Source: Arthrobacter alpinus (lineage in GTDB: Bacteria > Actinomycetota > Actinomycetes > Actinomycetales > Micrococcaceae). From it: a DNA stretch of 64,000 nucleotides. Both the position numbers and the translations under genes were made by a program. Below the pieces are notes generated by a model that was not told the DNA's origin, searched no databases, and saw nothing but the letters and a program-made list of their open reading frames with translations. The stretch is from contig NZ_FNTV01000001.1 of NCBI RefSeq assembly GCF_900105965.1, forward strand, positions 620,001 to 684,000, written 5' to 3'. Below, in pieces: positions 41,315 through 49,308 of this stretch. The first letter of the stretch is position 1. Each line of letters starts with the position of its first letter.

Positions 41315-42250
41315 CTAGCTGAGCGTTAAGACGGTCTTGCCCGGGAGCTTGTCATTTTCCGCATCTTCGTGGACGGCGTGCAGTTCCAGCAGTGGCCGGC
41401 GGTCAGCAATATTGAGTTTGATTCGACCTTGTTCCACGCGTGCAACCAGGTCGGCCAAGTGGGAACCGTTGGGCGTAACCCATACGTTCGCCGTGCGAAC
41501 GGCGCGCTCGGGGTCGGCTGGTATGGCTCCAGCGGAGCTAACCGCAATGCCGCCATCGGCGACATAGGCCGTTAGCTTCTCCAGGTCCTCCGGGGTGAGA
41601 CGCACGTGGTTAATGACTGCGTCGAAGGGTTCACCCACTGCCGAGGGGCCGGCGTCGAGATCCAGCGGACTGATGACCTCGGAGGTGCCGTATCCAAGTA
41701 GGCGGTCGGCATGCTGAGGGTCGCTGACAGCGGTCACCGTCGCGCCGGCGTCGACCGCGAGTTGGACGACGATGCTGCCCACTGTGCCACCTGCTCCGTT
41801 GACGAGCACGCTCTGCCCGGGCTGAATATTCGCCAGTTCGATCGCGGCCTGCCGGGCTGCCAGGCCGGTCAGAGGAAGGGCTGCTGCGTCGGCCAACGGC
41901 AGTGTCTTGGGTGCGGCGGTGACGAACTCGGCTGCGATGACCGCGTACTCCGCGGCACCGCCGTGCTCGTTCAGGGGGAACATTCCAATGATGAGGTCAT
42001 CGAGCTGGAATCCGGTGACTCCTTTGCCCAGTCCGACGACCGTGCCGGCAACATCAAGGCCCGGCGTGATCGGCAGCGGGGTCGGGATGGCTTCCGCGAG
42101 CACGCCCAACCGGAAATGACCGTCTACCGGGTTGAACGAGGTGGCGGATACCTTCACGAGGATTTGGCTGGGTCCAGGCACGGGGAGTTCTAGCTCCTCT
42201 GCTTGCAGAACCTCGATGCCGCCGAACTGGTGGTAGCGAATTGCTTTCAT
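41315..42250 (-). CDS. NADP-dependent quinone-oxidoreductase-like MDR protein
   Basis: A 311-residue zinc-free medium-chain reductase: MKAIRYHQFGGIEVLQ at the start, SFNPVDGHFRLG, PGLDVAGTVVGLG and the Rossmann loop VLVNGAGGTVGSIVVQLA. It belongs to the quinone oxidoreductase/zeta-crystallin group. ATG 42250 has AGGAGA six bases upstream; the frame is open 26 codons further but runs through the operator. Divergent from the MarR gene with twin operators between, so it is probably induced by electrophiles or quinones. Confidence 0.9.
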   Translation of the reverse strand: MKAIRYHQFGGIEVLQAEELELPVPGPSQILVKVSATSFNPVDGHFRLGVLAEAIPTPLPITPGLDVAGTVVGLGKGVTGFQLDDLIIGMFPLNEHGGAAEYAVIAAEFVTAAPKTLPLADAAALPLTGLAARQAAIELANIQPGQSVLVNGAGGTVGSIVVQLAVDAGATVTAVSDPQHADRLLGYGTSEVISPLDLDAGPSAVGEPFDAVINHVRLTPEDLEKLTAYVADGGIAVSSAGAIPADPERAVRTANVWVTPNGSHLADLVARVEQGRIKLNIADRRPLLELHAVHEDAENDKLPGKTVLTLS

Positions 42251-42314
42251 GGGAATCTCCTGGTGATAGTTATCGTTTGGTCCTGCGCTGGTGAGGGCCA
42301 AAAGGTGCATCGGG

Positions 42315-42362
42315 AGTTGCCTAGGCAACTGATAGAACTCTGTCGCAGTTGCCTAGGCAAGT
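42315..42362. promoter_or_regulatory. Twin MarR-type operators
   Basis: AGTTGCCTAGGCAACT (42315-42330, perfect 16-bp palindrome) and AGTTGCCTAGGCAAGT (42347-42362, one change). Centres are 32 bp apart, three helical turns, so two dimers would bind the same face. They lie between the divergent starts of the oxidoreductase and MarR genes. Confidence 0.85.
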
Positions 42363-42396
42363 CAAGTGGTCGTCTTTCGGTGTATAGTTTCGTTTC

Positions 42397-42873
42397 ATGA
42401 CCGAATCGCCCACATGGCTCGACGAACACCAACAGGCGGTGTGGCAGGACCTGCTTACCGTCGTGATCGCGCTTCCTTCGCTACTCGACCGGCAGCTGGA
42501 ACGCGACGCCGAGACGACGAACTTTGAATACAGTGTTCTCGCCCGCTTGTCCATGGCCCCAGACTTTACGGTTCGCCTTAGCGAGCTGGCCGCGCAATGT
42601 GACAGCAGCCTGCCCAGGCTGTCAAAGGTCATGGTTCGCTTCGAGCAACGCGGCTGGGTCACCCGCAGTCCTGATCCGGGTAATGGGCGATACATACTCG
42701 CCGCGTTGACCGAAACCGGCATGCAGAAAGTTGTTGAGAGTGCACCTGGTCATGTGAATCGAGTGCGCGAGCTCGTGTTCGACCCGCTGACGCTCACACA
42801 GCAACGCAACCTCGGAATTGCGCTCTCTCGCATCGCGGGGACGGTTCGCGAACAACTCGACAACCGCAAGTAA
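42397..42873 (+). CDS. MarR-family transcriptional regulator
   Basis: A 158-residue winged-helix regulator: EYSVLARLSMAPDFTVRLSELAAQCDSSLPRLSKVMVRFEQRGWVTRSPDPGNGRYILAALTETG is a typical MarR wHTH, with helical dimerisation ends. It most likely binds the two CCTAGG-centred palindromes in the intergenic region and represses both itself and the divergent reductase gene. No conserved cysteine pair for redox sensing is obvious (one Cys in AAQCDSS). Confidence 0.9.
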   Translation: MTESPTWLDEHQQAVWQDLLTVVIALPSLLDRQLERDAETTNFEYSVLARLSMAPDFTVRLSELAAQCDSSLPRLSKVMVRFEQRGWVTRSPDPGNGRYILAALTETGMQKVVESAPGHVNRVRELVFDPLTLTQQRNLGIALSRIAGTVREQLDNRK

Positions 42874-43285
42874 TGCTCGCGCCGGGACGGCCCAACTGCT
42901 GACCCAAGCTTCTCGCCGGCAGGCCCGGCGTCGTCGAGCTTGAGAGTGGGGCTGATTCTGTCGAGGGCGGCATTTGGGATGCTGGCGGAGTTGGTTCGGG
43001 TTAGGTGCGCGAACTATTCGATGCTCATTTTGGCGAGGAGCGCGTCTTCTTCGCGTCATGCCACAGATGTGCGACGACGGTCTCCGACGCCCCATGGGGG
43101 TCATCTTCTTCGGGTCCTTGTTAGTCGGTCGTGCATTTGCCCCGATTCTCACCGCGGTCCGAGGTGGCGCTTTGGTCGGCGACCGGCTCCCGCCGAGTCC
43201 GGGCTCGGCCGCTCGTGGTCTCGGTGGAGAGACGGGATTCATCTCATCCGCAGGCATTGTCAGCTTCCTTGCCTGGTGGATATTC
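42874..43285. other. Gene-free stretch between the MarR gene and the hydrolase operon
   Basis: About 410 bases in which I find no gene with start, ribosome binding site and homology. Open frames exist on both strands but look random in composition. It may be the remains of a lost divergent regulator, because the adjacent operon has an operator but no regulator gene. Confidence 0.5.
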
Positions 43286-43315
43286 TTGACGTGAATTATG
43301 ATTACACTCATAATT
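43286..43315 (+). promoter_or_regulatory. Promoter with overlapping operator AATTATGA-N6-TCATAATT
   Basis: TTGACG (43286-43291), 17-bp spacer, CATAAT (43309-43314). The perfect 8-bp dyad (43294-43301 and 43308-43315) covers the spacer and the -10 element. It drives the three-gene operon that starts at 43357. Confidence 0.75.
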
Positions 43316-43356
43316 GAGTATGATCGGAAAAGTCGAGAAAGAAGGGTGAAAAAATC

Positions 43357-44208
43357 ATGACTGAAGCTGCGGGCGTGGATCGTTTTCAAGATGCCGTCAC
43401 CCGAACGGTCGACGTCGAAGGAGTCAGCATCGCCTACCGCGAGATCGGCCCCGCCGACGGTATCCCGCTTGTGGCGTTGACACACCTCGGGGCGAACCTG
43501 GACAACTGGGACCCTCGGATTGTCGACGCCCTTGCCACCGGCCGCAGGGTCATCCTGCTCGGATACCAGGGCGTCGGCAGGTCTGGCGGCACCGTCCGGG
43601 CCTCCATTCAGGAGATGGCCGACGACGCGATCGGTGCGATCCGGGCCCTCGGCCACTCGCGTATCGATTTGTTCGGCCTGTCAATGGGCGGGATGGTGGC
43701 ACAAGAAATCGCACACCGCGCCCCGGATCTAATCAGTCGTATGATCCTCGCCAGCAGCGGACCTGCCGGTGGCCCAGGGCTGACCGCAATGACCCGCGTC
43801 ATGATCGCCGGCACGCTCGGCGCTGTCACCACGTTCCAAGACCCGAAGATGCTGCTGTTCTTCGCCCGAACCCAGGCTGGTAGGACTGCTGGGCGTGAGT
43901 ATTTGAAGCGTCTAGGCGAGCGGTCAACCGACCGCGACACTGCTGTTCACAGTGGGGTTCTGCGTGCGCAACTCGCCGCCGTGAACCGTTGGGGTAATCA
44001 GCCACCGGCGGCGGCGTCGCTGTTCACGGGACCAGTACTTCTCGTCCACGGTGACAGCGACCGGATGGTTACCGTCGCGAACTCGAACGCTCTCGCTGAC
44101 GTGTTTCCAGAGTCGTCGCTCACGGTGTATCCCCGTGCCGGTCACGGAGCCGTCTTCCAATACCATGACGAATTCACCGCAAGCGCACGAGACTTCCTTC
44201 GCCGCTGA
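43357..44208 (+). CDS. Alpha/beta-hydrolase, first gene of a three-gene operon
   Basis: A 283-residue hydrolase: LGANLDNWDPRIVDAL (oxyanion strand region), GLSMGGMVAQE (nucleophile Ser), VHGDSDRMV and GHGAVFQYHDEFT (catalytic Asp and His). It is close to haloperoxidase/lactonase-like hydrolases. It shares the LDNWDPRIVD signature and the GHGAVFQ-like His region with the third gene of the operon, so the two are paralogues. Substrate unknown. Confidence 0.88.
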   Translation: MTEAAGVDRFQDAVTRTVDVEGVSIAYREIGPADGIPLVALTHLGANLDNWDPRIVDALATGRRVILLGYQGVGRSGGTVRASIQEMADDAIGAIRALGHSRIDLFGLSMGGMVAQEIAHRAPDLISRMILASSGPAGGPGLTAMTRVMIAGTLGAVTTFQDPKMLLFFARTQAGRTAGREYLKRLGERSTDRDTAVHSGVLRAQLAAVNRWGNQPPAAASLFTGPVLLVHGDSDRMVTVANSNALADVFPESSLTVYPRAGHGAVFQYHDEFTASARDFLRR

Positions 44209-44279
44209 CAGGCCAATCTGAGCGCTGTTCTCCAGTGCCAGCCCATTACATTTCTGCCTATCTATAAGGAGCATTACCG

Positions 44280-45275
44280 ATGAGAGCCTTCATTCTCACC
44301 AAGTACAAGACCGCCCTCCACGAGGCGGATGTGCCTGAACCCGTGGTCGGCGACTATGACGTCCTCGTCCGAGTTCAGGCCGCCGGGCTGAACCAACTGG
44401 ACGAAAAGATTCGGGTCGGCGAGTTCAAACGAATCCTGCCCTACAAGCTGCCGAGGGTCCTCGGCCACGACCTCGCCGGCACCGTCATCTGCGTCGGCAC
44501 GAAGGTCCGAAACTTCAAACCGGGCGATGAAGTCTACGGTCGCCCTGGAACCGACCACATCGGCACCTTCGCCGAACGGATCGCCGTCCCCGAGGCCGAC
44601 CTCGCCATAAAGCCTGCCTCGATCACCATGGACGAAGCAGGCTCACTGCCTCTGGTCGCCCTGACCGCCTGGCAGGCGCTCGTCGAAATCGGCCGCGTGC
44701 AACCCGGTCAGAAAGTCCTCATCCACGCTGGCGCAGGTGGTGTCGGAACGATTGCCATTCAACTCGCCAAACACCTCGGCGCGGAAGTCGCCACCACGGC
44801 AAGCGCAGCCAATGCCGACTTCGTTCGGAGTCTTGGTGCCGACCACATGATCGACTACCGTTCAGAGGACTTCGAACAACGTCTTGGCGATTTTGACTTC
44901 GTTCTTGACAGTCTCGGCGGGGAGAACCTCGAGAAGTCGCTGCGCATCTTGAAACGCGGCGGAACAGTCGTCGGTATCTCCGGACCGCCCACCCCAGAAT
45001 TTGCACACCGCGCAGGGCTGAACGCGGTGCTACGTCTTGCGATCACCGCGCTCAGCAGCAAGATTCGAAAGCAGGCCAAACGGATCGGCGTCAGCTACCA
45101 GTTCCTCTTCATGCGTGCCAGTGGTGACCAGCTCCGAGACATCACGGCGCTCATCGACAGCGGCGCCATTCGCCCTGTCGTTGGACGCGTGTTCCCCTTC
45201 GAAGAAACCATCCAAGGCCTCGAGTCCCTGGCAAATGGTGGCATCCGGGGTAAGGCCGTCATCAGCAACCCCTGA
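44280..45275 (+). CDS. NADP-dependent zinc-free MDR oxidoreductase (quinone reductase-like)
   Basis: A 331-residue medium-chain reductase: MRAFILTKYKTALHEADVPEPVVGDYDVLVRVQAAGLNQLDEKIRVG, GHDLAGTVICVG, and the NADP loop VLIHAGAGGVGTIAIQLAKHLGA. It resembles Zn-binding-site-lacking members of the AL07/RTN4IP1-like group. AAGGAG precedes the ATG. It is flanked by paralogous hydrolases, suggesting a catabolic or detoxifying route for a carbonyl or ester compound. Confidence 0.9.
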   Translation: MRAFILTKYKTALHEADVPEPVVGDYDVLVRVQAAGLNQLDEKIRVGEFKRILPYKLPRVLGHDLAGTVICVGTKVRNFKPGDEVYGRPGTDHIGTFAERIAVPEADLAIKPASITMDEAGSLPLVALTAWQALVEIGRVQPGQKVLIHAGAGGVGTIAIQLAKHLGAEVATTASAANADFVRSLGADHMIDYRSEDFEQRLGDFDFVLDSLGGENLEKSLRILKRGGTVVGISGPPTPEFAHRAGLNAVLRLAITALSSKIRKQAKRIGVSYQFLFMRASGDQLRDITALIDSGAIRPVVGRVFPFEETIQGLESLANGGIRGKAVISNP

Positions 45276-45318
45276 CCAACTGTTCTCCAAACCGCATTCG
45301 ATTTTAGAAAGGGTCATC

Positions 45319-46179
45319 ATGGGCAGCAGCTCTCAGGATCCCACCATTACCTCGTACGCTCAGGCACCAGCCAAAACCATCACCGCCAGGGGCGTCACGT
45401 ACGCCTACCGTGAACTTGGGCCGAAGGGCGGCGTCCCCGTCGTGTTCTTCGTCCACCTCGCCGCGACGCTGGACAATTGGGACCCTCGCATTGTGGACCC
45501 CATCGCGCAGCACCGCCACGTCATCACCTTTGACCAGCGAGGTGTCGGAGCTTCCACCGGGAAGGTGCCCGGCACCATCGAAGCCGCGGCCGACGACGCC
45601 TACGACTTCATTACCGCACTGGGTTACGACTCGATCGACGTGTTCTCGTTCTCGATGGGAGGCATGATCGCCCAGGACCTCGTCATCAAGCATCCCAATC
45701 TCGTCCGGAAGCTGATCCTCACTGGAACCGGCCCGCGAGGCGGGAAAGACATGGACAAGGTCGCCAGGACCACCTACTGGGACATCCTGCGGGCCACGCT
45801 GACACGGTCCGACCCGAAAGAGTTCCTCTTCTTCAACCGGGACGCTGAAGGCAAACGGGCCGGCAAAGCTTTCGTTGCCCGCCTCGCCGAACGGACGGCC
45901 GACCGCGACAAACGGATCGGCACGAAGGCGTTCCAGGCGCAACTCAAGGCGATCCAACGCTTCGGCCGTTCGGCGTCGTCCGACCTGTCGGTCGTCACGC
46001 AGCCGACTCTCATCGCCAACGGCGACAATGACCGAATGGTTCCCTCGATCCTCTCCAAGGACCTGCAGCACAGGATCGCAGGTTCGGATCTCGTTATCTA
46101 TCCGAACTCGGGTCACGGCGGCATATTCCAGTTCCACGAACAGTTCGCACCAATCGCGGTGAAGTTCCTCACCGAATAG
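45319..46179 (+). CDS. Alpha/beta-hydrolase, third gene of the operon
   Basis: A 286-residue paralogue of the hydrolase at 43357: ATLDNWDPRIVDPIAQ, FSFSMGGMIAQDL (nucleophile), ANGDNDRMVPS and NSGHGGIFQFHEQF (His). AAAGGG lies six bases before the ATG at 45319; the longer frame upstream overlaps the reductase gene and was rejected. It ends 19 bp from the convergent beta-lactamase-fold gene. Confidence 0.88.
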   Translation: MGSSSQDPTITSYAQAPAKTITARGVTYAYRELGPKGGVPVVFFVHLAATLDNWDPRIVDPIAQHRHVITFDQRGVGASTGKVPGTIEAAADDAYDFITALGYDSIDVFSFSMGGMIAQDLVIKHPNLVRKLILTGTGPRGGKDMDKVARTTYWDILRATLTRSDPKEFLFFNRDAEGKRAGKAFVARLAERTADRDKRIGTKAFQAQLKAIQRFGRSASSDLSVVTQPTLIANGDNDRMVPSILSKDLQHRIAGSDLVIYPNSGHGGIFQFHEQFAPIAVKFLTE

Positions 46180-46198
46180 CACGGATATCGCGTTGGGT

Positions 46199-47875
46199 TC
46201 AGCCAGCCCGGGTGAACACGCCGAGCCCGTTCGGCTCCTGGCCAGGTGCCGGGAACTTGTTGAAGTACGTCAGGGTGACCCCGGTGATCTGCCCGTCCTT
46301 GCGGACGAAGACTGCCGAGGAGAGTGAACCGGGGAGCGCATTCTCACCGGTCGGCACGAAGGACAGAGTGTCGCCGTTCCACGGATCGATCTTGAACGTG
46401 TAGCCGCCCTCAGGGCCGAGCGCGCCGGTGAGGGCACCGTTCTTCTCGGTCACGACGAATTTGCCGAAGTAGGGGCTCGTGTATGTGCCGACGTAGTCGC
46501 TGGCCGGACCCGCGGCCGCGGCATCTGTGGGGGGCTCTTTGCCTACGAGGTCACCTGCCGGGTCGGAGAAGTGCGCGAAGACACCGGGCCACACGTCCAA
46601 CCAGGGGCGCGTCTCTTCACCGAACTGAACGAGGTCGACGAACTCCGAAACGATCGCCTCCGGAACTCCAGAGGGAGCTCCGTTCGTGAGCACGACGATC
46701 CCGAGGTTCAGATCGGGAATCATTGTGGCATTGGTGGCGGATCCCCACCCGAATGCGCCGGAGTGGCTAATGTTGACGCGGCCGGTCACGGTGGCACCGA
46801 CGTTCGTGCCGAAGCCATAGTGCGAGGTGCGCGATGTCAGGTTCGTGGCATCGCCGCCGGTGATCGAGTGGGCGGAATAGGTCTTTGCCAGCACGAGCGG
46901 GTCGATGAATTCAGCGCCGTCGACCTCGCCGTTGGCCAGCACCATATTCATCCACTTCGCAATGTCGCCGGCAGTGGAGGCGACACCGCCGGCAGGAGCT
47001 TCGGCATCAGCGTCACGGTCGAACAGCTGCACGTACTGACCTACTCCGGTGCGCGCGTGCATCGCCGCGCGATCATCTGCGGCGAGATATTCGTCGTGGA
47101 TGGTGCTGGTCGAAGTCATGCCGAGCGGTTCGAACAGCAGTTCGTGCGCGGTCTGCGCCCACGTCTGCCCGCGCGACGCCGCGACCGCCTCGCCGCCTAC
47201 CGTCAGTCCGAAGTTGGAGTACTGGTATGTATCGCGGAACGACGCCAAAGGAATCTGGTTCATGTGGGCCATGATGTAGTCGACATCGAAGCCGAGGTCC
47301 TCGAGGTCATCGCCGCCACCGGTCGGAATGCCGGTGCGGTGCGAGAAGAAGTCGGCGATCTTTCCATGCTTGGTCACGTACGGATCGTTCAGCGCGAAGT
47401 CGGGGAGGTATTTGACCACCGGATCTTCCCAGGACAGATCGGCGTCTTCGGTGATCGCTTTGGCCACAATGCTCGACGAGAGGGGTTTGGATAAAGACGC
47501 GATCTGAAACACTGTGTTGACGTCTACGGGTTCCTTCGTCTTCACGTCTCGCACACCTCGTCCCTCTTCGAACACGACCTTACCGTTCGAGACGACAGCG
47601 ACTGCCGCGCCGGGCACTCCTGTCTGCTTGAGCGCCTTCTCGATGAACTGGGGGAGCGCAGCGACGGCCGCGGCCACTGCCGTGTCACGATCCGTGTAGA
47701 GATCGACGACGTCCTGGTTGGGTGCTTCGCCGACGGTGACGGCGAGCCCGCTCGAAGATGACGGTTCCCCGGCCGTACCCGCGGTGCACGCCGTGAATCC
47801 CAGCGTGAGTGCTGCCATCGTCGACACGGCGACAATGCGTACGATGCCCTTGTTCGTGCTGCTCATGCTGTTCAT
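46199..47875 (-). CDS. Serine hydrolase lipoprotein, class C beta-lactamase fold
   Basis: A 558-residue exported protein. A lipoprotein signal (ALTLGFTAC, lipobox Cys about residue 31) is followed by the penicillin-recognising domain: SLSK (SXXK nucleophile), YQYSNFG (YXN) and SHSGAFGWG (third HxG motif). Residues 450-558 form a separate C-terminal domain of beta-lactamase-related serine hydrolases. It is more likely a peptidase or esterase than a true beta-lactamase. ATG 47875 has GGGAGG seven bases upstream. Divergent from the TrmB-like regulator. Confidence 0.88.
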   Translation of the reverse strand: MNSMSSTNKGIVRIVAVSTMAALTLGFTACTAGTAGEPSSSSGLAVTVGEAPNQDVVDLYTDRDTAVAAAVAALPQFIEKALKQTGVPGAAVAVVSNGKVVFEEGRGVRDVKTKEPVDVNTVFQIASLSKPLSSSIVAKAITEDADLSWEDPVVKYLPDFALNDPYVTKHGKIADFFSHRTGIPTGGGDDLEDLGFDVDYIMAHMNQIPLASFRDTYQYSNFGLTVGGEAVAASRGQTWAQTAHELLFEPLGMTSTSTIHDEYLAADDRAAMHARTGVGQYVQLFDRDADAEAPAGGVASTAGDIAKWMNMVLANGEVDGAEFIDPLVLAKTYSAHSITGGDATNLTSRTSHYGFGTNVGATVTGRVNISHSGAFGWGSATNATMIPDLNLGIVVLTNGAPSGVPEAIVSEFVDLVQFGEETRPWLDVWPGVFAHFSDPAGDLVGKEPPTDAAAAGPASDYVGTYTSPYFGKFVVTEKNGALTGALGPEGGYTFKIDPWNGDTLSFVPTGENALPGSLSSAVFVRKDGQITGVTLTYFNKFPAPGQEPNGLGVFTRAG

Positions 47876-47910
47876 GCCGCTGCCTCCCGTTGACGGTCTG
47901 TTGGCGGAGA

Positions 47911-48008
47911 CATGGCTTCCCACTCGCGCATACGAAGCCATGGCTTCCGGTGCCCATAGAGATCATTGTCCATTTCCGGAAGCGGACAAGACAACCACCG
48001 CTTCCGGA
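47911..48008. promoter_or_regulatory. Stacked inverted repeats between serine hydrolase and regulator genes
   Basis: CATGGCTTC (47911-47919) pairs with GAAGCCATG (47934-47942), which itself is part of the 14-bp palindrome GAAGCCATGGCTTC (47934-47947). A separate 11-bp perfect repeat TCCGGAAGCGG (47975-47985)/CCGCTTCCGGA (47998-48008) follows. All share the core GCTTCC, suggesting cooperative regulator binding over both divergent promoters. Confidence 0.7.
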
Positions 48009-48079
48009 CGTGGCCTCTAGAGGGCGTCCTGATCCGGTCACATGCGCCATAATGGTGTCCACACGCTCCAGAGGTGGAC

Positions 48080-49027
48080 ATGAATGATAGAGAACTGCTC
48101 GAACTGATCTACCGCAGCCGTCCCAAGACGGTGGCGGAACTCGCCACCACCGCGCACGCGGATGAGGGCGAGGCCGCCGACGCCGTTGCGCGTCTCGCGC
48201 GGGGAGGCGCGATCTCTGTGCGCGATGGCACCATCGCGTACCCGACGCCGGCGATGTGGACGGCCGACGTCGTCGAACGCGAAGTGCGTGCGATGCGGCA
48301 GACGGCGGACGAGGCCGCCTCGCGAATCGAGGCGCTCGTTGCAGACCTACCGACTCTGCTGCGTCACTGGGCTGCGGGCGAGGCGTCCGGTGATCTCGTT
48401 CCCGTTTTTGTGCGACACGGGCCGCAGGCAGCAGAAGACCTCTGGTACGACATCGCGCGGGAGGGCAGCGACACCGCCTGGTCAGTGCTTCCCGATCTCG
48501 GACGCTACTTGCAGACCGATCCCGCCCGCGCCAGCCGTTTCGCGGAGATGTTCGCCGGCAAGCGATCGGTGCGAGCCCTTCTCCCGCGTTCGATGGCAGG
48601 GGACTCCCGGCTCGTGGCGATCGCCGAGCGCTACGCGGCTGTCGGGGTGGAGTTCCGCATTCTCGACGACCTTCCGAGTTGGTTCTGGATCGACGGCGAG
48701 GTGCTCGCACTGCCGATCGAATGGGGCGAGGGGTGGCCGTCCAGCGTGGTCGGTGTCCGTAGCGCGTCCCTGGCAGAGCTGGGCCGAAGCCTGTTCCGGG
48801 AGCTCTGGCATCGCGCCGAGCCGATCGGTGGTGTGGAGCAGCAGTGGGCGCCGCTTCTTGTGCTGATGAAGCAGGGCGTCACTCTCGACGCGGCATCTCG
48901 CAGGCTCGGGATCAATCCGAGAACTGGTCGTCGCCGCATTGCGGCGGCGATGGAGCAGTACGGAGTGTCGACTTTGTTCGCTTTGGGTGTGGCGTGGGCC
49001 GCGGACGGGAAGCCGACGGCACTCTGA
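48080..49027 (+). CDS. TrmB-like / helix-turn-helix transcriptional regulator
   Basis: A 315-residue protein. The N-terminus (NDRELLELIYRSRPKTVAELATTAHADEGEAADAVARLARGGAISVRDG) is a TrmB-like winged helix. The middle carries a helical segment and a phospholipase-D-like sensor region (RALLPRSMAGDSRLVAIAERYAAVGVEFRILDDLPSWFWIDGEVLALPIEW) typical of these regulators. The C-terminus (LVLMKQGVTLDAASRRLGINPRTGRRRIAAAMEQYGVST) is a LuxR-like HTH. ATG 48080 lies five bases after GAGG. It probably controls the divergent hydrolase. Confidence 0.82.
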   Translation: MNDRELLELIYRSRPKTVAELATTAHADEGEAADAVARLARGGAISVRDGTIAYPTPAMWTADVVEREVRAMRQTADEAASRIEALVADLPTLLRHWAAGEASGDLVPVFVRHGPQAAEDLWYDIAREGSDTAWSVLPDLGRYLQTDPARASRFAEMFAGKRSVRALLPRSMAGDSRLVAIAERYAAVGVEFRILDDLPSWFWIDGEVLALPIEWGEGWPSSVVGVRSASLAELGRSLFRELWHRAEPIGGVEQQWAPLLVLMKQGVTLDAASRRLGINPRTGRRRIAAAMEQYGVSTLFALGVAWAADGKPTAL

Positions 49028-49308
49028 GCGATGATGTCCTCGACAGCCGTCGTGCCAGGACTGATCGTGGAGTGGCCGCATAGTGGCTGCAGCCGTAACG
49101 ACCAGTCCCTCGCCTGCGCCGAACGCTCATCGCGCCGTCACCGGCCGCGCATGCCAGCGCCGGGCACGCTCCCGGCCACCAAATACGAGGGCCGCCGGCC
49201 ATGGCGCGCAGCGGCGCTGGAACGCTAACGGGTGACTGTGGGGGAAGTCTCCGCCGGTGAGGGGCCATTGCAATTGGCACACGGCGCTTGGGACGTCAGA
49301 CTGAATGC
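49028..49308. other. Gene-free stretch before the MSMEG_6728-like gene
   Basis: About 280 bases with no supported gene. An open frame of 65 codons on + (49031) has no ribosome binding site or homology. This is the likely right border of the accessory block. Confidence 0.5.

Noticed and set aside
42622..43656. A 344-codon minus-strand frame spanning MarR, the gap and the hydrolase start
   Set aside because: It runs antisense over two clear genes and is Arg/Pro-rich without homology.
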